Made by a program: the position numbers and the translations under genes
The notes under the pieces: model-generated
Databases searched by the model: none
Told to the model about the DNA's origin: nothing
What the model saw: only the letters and a program-made list of their open reading frames with translations
Assembly (NCBI GenBank): GCA_964396965.1
Contig: CAYNGD010000041.1
Location: 1 to 6,639 of the forward strand
DNA length: 6,639 bases
DNA from: JABMRW01 sp964396965
GTDB lineage: Bacteria > Chloroflexota > Dehalococcoidia > Dehalococcoidales > BS750m-G39
Reading direction: 5' to 3'
Part shown: piece by piece, positions 1-4,944 of the stretch
Numbering within the stretch: the first letter of the stretch is position 1
Layout: every line of letters begins with the position of its first letter

Positions 1-1876
1 CCGGGGTGGCGTAGGAGAAGATCCTCACCCAGTGCTTGGTGCCCATTCTCTCGTAGAGCGAGCCGTGCGTGACTGCAGTCGGGTCAACGCCTTGGGAGTC
101 CTGTGAGGTAATCATTTTCAGGGTGTCGTTGGCGAGGTAGCCGGCGGCGTCGAAGCCGTAGGCGGTAACCCAGTACTCATTATGTTTCCCGAAGTCGTCA
201 ATGAGGCTTATCTGGTCCCAGGAGGTGGCGCCGTCGGTGGTCGTCTGGAAGGCGCTGGTGCCGATAAGGCCGCCCAAGTCCCTAGTGGAGCAGTAGGCGG
301 TGTTGCTGGTGGAGAAGTTTGGCGCCATCAGGACCTGGGTCATGGCGTTTACAAACACCAGACCAGCGCCGTCAGCAGTAGAGACGGCCGTCCTATCTCC
401 GCCGGTGGGCTGCTTGGCGGAGGGGGCCCAGCTGTTGCCGCTGTCCTGGCTGATGTAGGTGAAGAAGTAGGTCGGCGTGTCGGTCAGGTTGCAGCAGTCG
501 GTGCCGACCAGTATCGTGGCCGAGTCGGCGTTGCCGCTGACCTGAATGCTGGTTACGGCGGTGGCGGTGGGCAGCAGGGTGGTCAGCACCCCCCTGACGT
601 CCAGGTCAACCGCGCTGGAGGTGCCCGCCTCCTTGAGGACTACCTTGTAGGCATCGCTGCCATCGAGGCTGGTTAGGGTGGTTTTTGTAAGTCCATCGTT
701 AGTAGATATGCCGACGAAGCAGACGTTGTTGCCCACGCCGAAGGAGTCAAAGTCGGCGGGGAAGGCAATCCGGGCATAGGCCGAGCCGAAGGCATCGCCG
801 TTGGCGTTGGTGAAGGGGGCGTTGGCGATGCCGCTGATGTTCCAGCCGCCGTCAGTCCCGGGAACACGGATGTCGTTGTATGAGAAAGTCATCGTGGTTG
901 CGGTTGTGTCTGCTACTGTGCCGTAGTGGTAGCTGGCGGTAATGGCTGCGCCGTTAGCGGGAGCAGTAGTGAAGGTGACAGACAGTGCCCCCGTGGTGTA
1001 GTCGATGGTGCCCGTGCCGTTGCCCGTCAGGCCGCCGGAACCATTATCCGTCACTACCTGTGTTCCGTCGGTTACTGTCAGCGAGCCCGCAACGACTGGA
1101 TGATGGGACAGCGTCGAGGTGAACGTGGTCGTCGTACCATTACCCGTGCCCACCGATTCGCCGGTCACACCGGGAAGGCTGCTGAATATGGCGCAGATGC
1201 CGATGTTGCCGTCAGCAGCGAAGGTGGGCAGGAAGGCGCAGGCCAGCGCGGTGGAGTCGGGGTAGGCTTTTTTGAGCATCTGGTCCACCCAGCCCAGCAG
1301 CCCCTTCTTTACCCAGACCTCGCCGGTGGAGGTGGCGACCATTAAGACCAGGTCGCCGTCACTGGCGACGGTCACGTCCATGTCGGTAATGTTGCCGGTC
1401 CAGGCTTTGTCAAGCACGACGAAGTCCTTGCCGCCGTCATCCGAGATAAAGACGTTGGTTGCGGTGGCGACGCAGACGGTGGTGTCAGTGGCGTAGTTGG
1501 GCGAGGTCTTGATGGCCACTATGGCGCTGGTATCGGGCGTTGTCAACCCGGAAGCCGCATCGTAAAAGCCGGTGACCGTCCAGGTGTAGCCGCCGTCGGT
1601 GGACTTGTACACGTCCATATTGCCGGCAAAGCCATTAGAAGAGATGGAGGCGAAGAGCACGTCGCCCGCGGGGGAGATGGCAATCGGGCCGACATCAGTC
1701 CCCGGCGTCGCCCAGTAGTTGCCATCGGCGCCTATCTTGGGCAGGGTGAGCTTGGAGAACTTAAGGTTGCTGGTGGTAGCCGCCCCGGCCGGGGTCACTG
1801 TCAGGCCAACCGTAAGGCTGGCCAGCAGCACGATGACCAGTGCCACGCCCAAAATTTTATAAAGTTTAGTTTTCAT
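1..1876 (-). CDS. Secreted BNR/sortilin-like beta-propeller repeat protein, C-terminus outside window
   Basis: An uninterrupted frame runs from ATG at 1874-1876 to the window edge (625 codons, no stop). An in-frame TAA nine bases upstream of the ATG excludes an earlier start. Residues 1-32 form a signal peptide: basic MKTKLYK, a hydrophobic core, then a likely cut after AGA (about residue 32). The mature part has repeated BNR/Asp-box-like motifs: STDGGYTW at 92-99, ISDDGGKDF at 144-152, SQDSGNSW at 476-483 and TTDGATSW at 546-553. Each is followed by beta-rich sequence, as in sortilin/sialidase-type propellers. Residues about 236-320 break this pattern with a separate Ser/Thr/Gly-rich module. 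No catalytic residues are recognised, so the protein is probably a surface or S-layer-associated structural or binding protein. GGAGG at 1891-1895 lies 14 nt from the ATG, which is long. The propeller fold class is fairly sure; the function is unknown. Confidence 0.85.
   Translation of the reverse strand, partial: MKTKLYKILGVALVIVLLASLTVGLTVTPAGAATTSNLKFSKLTLPKIGADGNYWATPGTDVGPIAISPAGDVLFASISSNGFAGNMDVYKSTDGGYTWTVTGFYDAASGLTTPDTSAIVAIKTSPNYATDTTVCVATATNVFISDDGGKDFVVLDKAWTGNITDMDVTVASDGDLVLMVATSTGEVWVKKGLLGWVDQMLKKAYPDSTALACAFLPTFAADGNIGICAIFSSLPGVTGESVGTGNGTTTTFTSTLSHHPVVAGSLTVTDGTQVVTDNGSGGLTGNGTGTIDYTTGALSVTFTTAPANGAAITASYHYGTVADTTATTMTFSYNDIRVPGTDGGWNISGIANAPFTNANGDAFGSAYARIAFPADFDSFGVGNNVCFVGISTNDGLTKTTLTSLDGSDAYKVVLKEAGTSSAVDLDVRGVLTTLLPTATAVTSIQVSGNADSATILVGTDCCNLTDTPTYFFTYISQDSGNSWAPSAKQPTGGDRTAVSTADGAGLVFVNAMTQVLMAPNFSTSNTAYCSTRDLGGLIGTSAFQTTTDGATSWDQISLIDDFGKHNEYWVTAYGFDAAGYLANDTLKMITSQDSQGVDPTAVTHGSLYERMGTKHWVRIFSYATP
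917..1171 (-). other. Inserted Ig-like module within the propeller protein
   Basis: Residues about 236-320 of the BNR protein differ from the flanking repeats. They follow the pattern GTGNGTTTTF, then HPVVAGSLTVTDG, then GTGTIDYTTGALSVTF and ITASYHYG. From memory, this resembles a small beta-sandwich module found in phage baseplate and tail proteins and other surface proteins. Threonine codons also shift: ACC is about two thirds of Thr codons in residues 1-235 but about one third here, where ACG is the commonest. Module boundaries are approximate, and the phage link is recognition of a pattern, not a search result. Confidence 0.5.
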
Positions 1877-1905
1877 CGACCTTTAATTATCCTCCTTATA
1901 TTGTT

Positions 1906-1929
1906 CCCCAGAAAAGGGGCAAATCCCCT
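1906..1929 (-). promoter_or_regulatory. Mutually exclusive hairpins in leader of the BNR gene
   Basis: In the transcript direction, AGGGG (1929-1925) can pair with CCCCT (1919-1915) around a 5-nt loop. The same CCCC (1919-1916) can instead pair with GGGG (1909-1906) around a 6-nt loop. The first hairpin is followed by TTTTCT, a weak U-rich tract. The element starts one base after the stop codon of the small leader ORF. The stems are only 4-5 bp, so a regulatory role is inference. Confidence 0.3.
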
Positions 1930-1930
1930 C

Positions 1931-2008
1931 TCATGGAGACAGGGTATCGTTGTGTTGTCTGGTTAGGTTTCTCCCCTCAGGCCAGAACAGCCCAAGGGCT
2001 CTTATCAT
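1931..2008 (-). CDS. Possible 25-aa leader peptide upstream of the BNR gene
   Basis: ATG at 2006-2008 opens a 25-codon frame, MIRALGLFWPEGRNLTRQHN followed by DTLSP, ending in TGA at 1931-1933. It is preceded by AAAGGAGGTGAT, a 12-base match to the complement of the usual bacterial 16S rRNA 3' end. GGAGG sits 7 nt from this ATG, which is near optimal and better than the spacing at the BNR gene itself. The ORF lies within the predicted leader transcript (start about 2029) and ends 54 nt before the BNR start. No family is recognised. It could be a regulatory leader ORF, or simply a strong SD with an incidental ORF. Confidence 0.4.
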   Translation of the reverse strand: MIRALGLFWPEGRNLTRQHNDTLSP

Positions 2009-2024
2009 GGCATCACCTCCTTTT
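2001..2024 (-). promoter_or_regulatory. Leader motif A, extended Shine-Dalgarno
   Basis: The minus strand reads AAAAGGAGGTGATGCCATGA then TAAG. It matches motif B upstream of the collagen-like gene (2706-2725) apart from two substitutions and a three-base GAT indel. It contains AAAGGAGGTGAT, fully complementary to the canonical anti-SD end of 16S rRNA. It lies about 125-150 nt upstream of the BNR start, so it does not serve that start directly. Confidence 0.5.
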
Positions 2025-2035
2025 CAAGCTCTATT

Positions 2036-2063
2036 ACTATATCAAAACCTTTTCAGTTGTTAA
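2036..2063 (-). promoter_or_regulatory. Sigma-70-type promoter for the BNR gene
   Basis: TTAACA (2063-2058), a 16-nt spacer and TATAGT (2041-2036) match the -35 and -10 consensus with one mismatch each. The predicted start is about 2029, giving a leader of roughly 150 nt. The -35 box lies only 8 bases beyond the collagen-like gene's stop codon. No terminator separates that gene from this promoter, so readthrough is also possible. Confidence 0.6.
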
Positions 2064-2071
2064 GCTAGTAG

Positions 2072-2650
2072 CTACGCGGGGACACTGAGATACACCGGGC
2101 AGGTGGCCTTCAGGGTGCCGCCGGAGACCGTCCAGCTACTCTCATTTACGCTGGCGCCGGTCCAGGCTTTTACCGAAAGACTAGCGTTGTTATAGGTCCC
2201 GTAGCCGAAATAGGGAGGTATGATTGTATTGTAGTAAAAGGCGCCGCAGTCGTTGGTGGTCACCTTGAACCAGTAGGCATTATCTTGGCAGAAAGTTACC
2301 GTCACCTGAACGTTGGCCGGGAAGCCGGAGCCCACGACCATCAAGCTTTGGCCCAAAATAACGAGATTGATAGCGTCGCCGCTGGTGTTGTCAATCGCTA
2401 TCTCGGCGGTAGAGCTGGGACCGGCCGGTCCGGCCGGTCCGGCAGGTCCCTGTGGCCCGGTTGGCCCCACTGGTCCCCGCTGTCCGGTGTCGCCGGGAGG
2501 CCCCGCTGGCCCGCGGTCACCCTTAACGCCCTGTGGTCCGGCTGGCCCGGCGGGTCCCTGCGCTCCCTGTGGGCCGGCGCAGGCCACAAGCGGAACCACA
2601 ATTAAAGCAATAATTATCAAAAAGGCAATTATCTTGCCTGCTTTCTTCAT
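2072..2650 (-). CDS. Collagen-like repeat lipoprotein with C-terminal beta-rich domain
   Basis: This 192-aa protein starts with a lipoprotein-type signal peptide: MKKAGK, a hydrophobic stretch at 7-22, then LVAC, a lipobox with Cys24 as the probable lipidated residue. Immediately after it, residues 26-79 form 18 uninterrupted Gly-X-Y triplets rich in GPA, GPQ and GDR, as in bacterial collagen-like proteins that form triple helices. Residues about 80-192 are a beta-rich domain with three cysteines (Cys129, Cys138 and one near the C-terminus) and a GQSLMVVGSGF segment typical of IPT/TIG-like Ig folds. The likely role is a surface stalk projecting a globular head; ligand unknown. AAGGAGG with GGAGG 4 nt from the ATG gives a strong ribosome site. 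The gene has its own promoter at 2785-2812 and no visible terminator. Collagen-like nature is certain; lipidation and head fold are inferred. Confidence 0.9.
   Translation of the reverse strand: MKKAGKIIAFLIIIALIVVPLVACAGPQGAQGPAGPAGPQGVKGDRGPAGPPGDTGQRGPVGPTGPQGPAGPAGPAGPSSTAEIAIDNTSGDAINLVILGQSLMVVGSGFPANVQVTVTFCQDNAYWFKVTTNDCGAFYYNTIIPPYFGYGTYNNASLSVKAWTGASVNESSWTVSGGTLKATCPVYLSVPA
2412..2575 (-). repeat. GC-rich collagen-repeat tract (18 Gly-X-Y triplets)
   Basis: This is the DNA encoding residues 26-79 of the collagen-like protein, a 9-base-periodic low-complexity tract dominated by GGNCCN codon pairs. Because GGNCCN is nearly self-complementary, the opposite strand also reads as Gly-Pro-rich. 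Such tracts can change length by slippage, so copy number may vary between strains. Confidence 0.85.
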
Positions 2651-2705
2651 TTCGCCTCCTTAAGATTCAGGATACACTTAATGTTTCCCTGCTTAAAGCC
2701 TTCTC

Positions 2706-2725
2706 CTTATGCCATCACCCCCTTT
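2706..2725 (-). promoter_or_regulatory. Leader motif B, extended Shine-Dalgarno-like
   Basis: The minus strand reads AAAGGGGGTGATGGCATAAG, matching motif A (2001-2024) upstream of the BNR gene. It includes a minimal ATG-GCA-TAA frame. It sits about 55-75 nt upstream of the collagen-like start, which has its own separate ribosome site at 2655-2659. A second SD-like motif in a leader that does not need one suggests a regulatory role, unproven. Confidence 0.45.
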
Positions 2726-2784
2726 GCTTTTCCCACTTATTTTTGCCACACCACACCTATAGCGTCCTCAAACGCTTGCTAACT

Positions 2785-2812
2785 ACTATAGCACAAGTTT
2801 GCCGTTTGTCAA
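2785..2812 (-). promoter_or_regulatory. Sigma-70-type promoter for the collagen-like gene
   Basis: A perfect -35 TTGACA (2812-2807), a 16-nt spacer and TATAGT (2790-2785) form a near-consensus housekeeping promoter. The predicted start is about 2778, giving a leader of roughly 128 nt. Its position just after the rho terminator fits a new transcription unit. Confidence 0.7.
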
Positions 2813-2815
2813 GTC

Positions 2816-2834
2816 CCCTCTCTCCAAGAGAGGG
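2816..2834. repeat. CT-rich inverted repeat
   Basis: CCCTCTCT (2816-2823) and AGAGAGGG (2827-2834) form a perfect 8-bp stem with a 3-nt loop. Neither strand has a T-tract after it, so it is not a typical terminator. It sits between the rho terminator and the collagen-gene promoter, just upstream of the -35 box. It could be a dispersed REP-like palindrome or a protein site. Confidence 0.5.
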
Positions 2835-2840
2835 AAAAGG

Positions 2841-2864
2841 TAAAAAAGGTGACTTTAGTCACCT
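2841..2864 (-). terminator. Rho-independent terminator of the rho operon
   Basis: On the minus strand AGGTGAC-TAAA-GTCACCT forms a perfect 7-bp stem with a 4-nt loop. A run of T residues follows directly (TTTTTT counting the last stem base). It lies about 120 nt beyond the rho stop codon and just before the next gene's promoter, as expected for an operon end. Confidence 0.8.
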
Positions 2865-2984
2865 CCTGTAAAATAGCCGGGACTGTGCCTCTCTCAAAAA
2901 AATCCTTTTAGCCGAAATTATGACAGGAAATTTTTAAGAAGTTGTTAAGTTTTTAGTCATTTTGGGAAATAGAACAGCCAACCT

Positions 2985-4271
2985 CTATGTCTCTTTAGTC
3001 AGGGTGGCCAGGAACTCGGCGTTGGACTTGGTCCGGCGCATGCGGTCGAGCACCCGCTCGGTGGCCTCGGTGAAGTTGGTGCTGTCGGCGGAAATCATGG
3101 ACACCATACGCCGTAGTAGCCGCACCTGCTCGGCGGTTTCCTCGCTCAGCAAAAGCTCCTCGCGGCGGGTGCCGCTGCGCGGGATATCCATGGCCGGGAA
3201 GATGTGGCGTTCCGAAAGCCGGCGGTCAAGGTGGAGTTCCATATTGCCGGTTCCCTTAAACTCCTCGTAGATAAGCTCGTCCATGCGACTGCCGGTATCA
3301 ATGAGGCAGGTGGCGATAATAGTCAGGCTGCCGCCCTCGTCCATGTTGCGGGCGGCCCCGAAGAAGCGTTTGGAGGGGTGTAGGGCGGCCGGGTCGATGC
3401 CGCCGGAAAGGGTACGGCCGCTGGGCGGCATGGCCAGGTTGTAGGAGCGGGTGAGGCGGGTGATGCCATCTAGGAGGATGATCACATCCCGGCCCATCTC
3501 CACCATCCGCTTGGCCTTTTCCAGGGCCAGCTCAGCGACGCGGGTATGGTTCTCCACCGGCTCGTCAAAGGTAGCCGATATTACCTCCCCCTTCACCGAC
3601 CGCCTCATGTCGGTCACCTCCTCCGGCCTCTCGCCGATGAGGCAGACCATGATATCAATATCGCTGTAGTTGGTGGCGATGGCGTTGGCGATAGACTTGA
3701 GCAGGACGGTCTTACCGGCTTTGGGCGGAGAGACAATCAGCCCCCGCTGCCCCCGGCCGATGGGGGCGATGAGGTTGATGAGCCGGGTGGACAGGTTTTC
3801 CGGGGTAGTCTCCAGGTTGACCAGTTTATCGGGGAAGGTGGGCGTCAGCGCCCCGAAGTAGGGGCGTTTCTTGGCCAGCTCGGGGTTGATGTCGTTAATC
3901 GCCTCTACCCTCACCAGGCCGTAGTATTTTTCGCCGTTTTTGGGCGGCCGGCCCTGGCCGGCGACGACATCGCCGGTGCGCAGGCCGAAGCGGCGGATTT
4001 GGGACTGGGAGACATAGACATCCGCCGAGCTGGGCAGCAGGCTGTCCTGCCTTAAGAACCCGTAGCCCTCGGCGGTGATCTCCAGTATGCCGCCGCAGAA
4101 GATGTAGCCCTGCTGCTCTGCGTTGGCCTGAAGCAGGCGCATAATGATGTCCTGCTTTTTGAGCGCGGTGCAGCTGGTGAGGCCCATGCTCTTGGCCAGC
4201 TCGAGCAGCTCGTCCCGGCTTTTAGTTTCCAGTTCGGTGATGTTCATGTTGTTGTAACCTCCACCCTCCAT
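2985..4271 (-). CDS. rho: Transcription termination factor Rho
   Basis: Rho is a hexameric RNA-dependent ATPase that releases transcripts from RNA polymerase. The 428-aa protein is full length. Residues about 9-50 are the Rho N-terminal helical domain. Residues about 57-125 are the cold-shock-like RNA-binding domain, with GYGFLR (69-74), DVYVSQSQIRRF (84-95) and LRTGD. The ATPase domain has GRGQRGLIVSPPKAGKT (Walker A, 172-188), the catalytic ERPEE (214-218), Walker B DVIILLD (262-268), the R-loop region EEFKGTGN and RSGTRREELLL. Two variations from E. coli are Gly213 for Asp210 and Gly269 for Ser266. ATG at 4271 lies 2 nt after the transaldolase stop, with an AGGAAGG ribosome site inside that gene's end. 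An internal ATG at 4247, also with GGAGG upstream, aligns better with the E. coli start (MNITEL against MNLTEL) and may be the true one. Likely co-transcribed with the upstream transaldolase. Confidence 0.97.
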   Translation of the reverse strand: MEGGGYNNMNITELETKSRDELLELAKSMGLTSCTALKKQDIIMRLLQANAEQQGYIFCGGILEITAEGYGFLRQDSLLPSSADVYVSQSQIRRFGLRTGDVVAGQGRPPKNGEKYYGLVRVEAINDINPELAKKRPYFGALTPTFPDKLVNLETTPENLSTRLINLIAPIGRGQRGLIVSPPKAGKTVLLKSIANAIATNYSDIDIMVCLIGERPEEVTDMRRSVKGEVISATFDEPVENHTRVAELALEKAKRMVEMGRDVIILLDGITRLTRSYNLAMPPSGRTLSGGIDPAALHPSKRFFGAARNMDEGGSLTIIATCLIDTGSRMDELIYEEFKGTGNMELHLDRRLSERHIFPAMDIPRSGTRREELLLSEETAEQVRLLRRMVSMISADSTNFTEATERVLDRMRRTKSNAEFLATLTKET

Positions 4272-4273
4272 AG

Positions 4274-4933
4274 CTATCCTTCCTTTCTCTTTGATATGCT
4301 CCGCCAGTCGTTTAAGAAGCGGGCGACGCCGACGTCAGTCAGCGGGTGTTGAATCATCTGCAGCAGCACTTTATAGGGGACGGTGGCGATGTGGGCCCCC
4401 GCTCTGGCCGCCGCCAGGCAGTGCTCGGGGTGGCGGATGCTGGCGGCAATCACCTGGGTGGGGAGCTGGTAGTGTTCAAAGACATTGACGATGTCTGCCA
4501 CCAGCGCCATGCCGTCGTGGCCGACGTCATCCAGCCGGCCGACGAAGGGGCTGACGAAGGCCGCCCCGGCCAGGGCGCCAAGCAGGGCCTGGTTCACCGA
4601 GAAGCACAGGGTAAAGTTGACCTTTATCTTCTCCTTGGCCAGGGTTGAGGTCGCCTCCAGCCCGTCGGCGGTAGCCGGGATTTTGACCACAACGTTGGGC
4701 GCCCAGGTGGCGATTTTGCGGGCCTGCTGGGTCATAGCCTCTATCCCCTCCACCACCACCTCGGCCGAGACCGGCCCGGGGATAACCTGGCAGATTTCCT
4801 TGACCACCGCCTCGTAGTCGGCGGTCCCCTCCTTGGACACCAGGCTGGGGTTGGTGGTCACCCCGCTGACCACGCCCAGTCTGGCCCCGTGCCTTATCTC
4901 TTCGATGTTGGCGGTATCCAGAAAGATTTTCAT
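4274..4933 (-). CDS. tal: Transaldolase, small TalC/FSA type
   Basis: This 219-aa protein is a normal-length member of the short transaldolase/fructose-6-phosphate aldolase family, a cytosolic (beta/alpha)8 barrel. It would transfer dihydroxyacetone units in the non-oxidative pentose phosphate pathway through a Schiff base. Visible motifs are FLDTAN (4-9), GVTTNPSL (24-31), VVVKIPAT with Schiff-base Lys84, FTLCFS (107-112), SPFVGRLDD (128-136) and AASIRHP (163-169). Glu58 and Phe130 take the places of Gln59 and Tyr131 of E. coli FsaA, which points to transaldolase rather than fructose-6-phosphate aldolase activity. The start has AGAGG overlapping the upstream stop codon. The gene lies 11 nt after the peptidase gene and 2 nt before rho. 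A transaldolase close to rho is also known in Bacillus-type genomes. Confidence 0.93.
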   Translation of the reverse strand: MKIFLDTANIEEIRHGARLGVVSGVTTNPSLVSKEGTADYEAVVKEICQVIPGPVSAEVVVEGIEAMTQQARKIATWAPNVVVKIPATADGLEATSTLAKEKIKVNFTLCFSVNQALLGALAGAAFVSPFVGRLDDVGHDGMALVADIVNVFEHYQLPTQVIAASIRHPEHCLAAARAGAHIATVPYKVLLQMIQHPLTDVGVARFLNDWRSISKRKEG

Positions 4934-4944
4934 TTTGATAACCT

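Larger units (their letters stand above)
2651..2984. other. Gene-free region between rho and the collagen-like gene
   Basis: This 334-base stretch is AT-rich near rho (about 2895-2960). In transcript order it holds an intrinsic terminator (2841-2864), a CT-rich hairpin (2816-2834), a promoter (2785-2812), a small hairpin AGCGT/ACGCT at the predicted transcript start (about 2761-2776) and leader motif B (2706-2725). No coding region is supported on either strand. An rpmE gene, often found after rho in other bacteria, is absent. Confidence 0.7.

Noticed and set aside
182..1496. Several plus-strand frames opposite the BNR gene
   Set aside because: They have low-complexity Gly/Ala/Val composition, no recognisable domain and no convincing ribosome site. 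The minus-strand frame is continuous, with a signal peptide and repeat motifs.
673..1725. Short minus-strand frames at 673-867 and 1543-1725
   Set aside because: They are in a different frame from the BNR gene that covers them, and are rich in Pro, Ser and Thr from GC-rich codons read out of frame.
2009..2023. Remnant of a 16S rRNA 3' end or an attachment site, because of the 12-base match to its sequence
   Set aside because: The match is confined to the anti-SD segment and lies on the strand expected for a ribosome site, so a strong Shine-Dalgarno is the simpler reading.
2313..2663. Plus-strand frame with Gly-Pro-rich, collagen-like translation
   Set aside because: It is the antisense of the collagen-like gene. 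GGNCCN codons are nearly self-complementary, so both strands read as Gly-Pro repeats. The minus-strand frame has the signal peptide, ribosome site and promoter.
2816..2864. CRISPR array or mobile-element ends
   Set aside because: There are two unrelated palindromes only, with no repeat-spacer periodicity, no transposase gene and no target-site duplication.
3451..4055. Plus-strand frames opposite rho
   Set aside because: Rho is unmistakable on the minus strand across this whole interval, and the plus-strand translations have no family resemblance.
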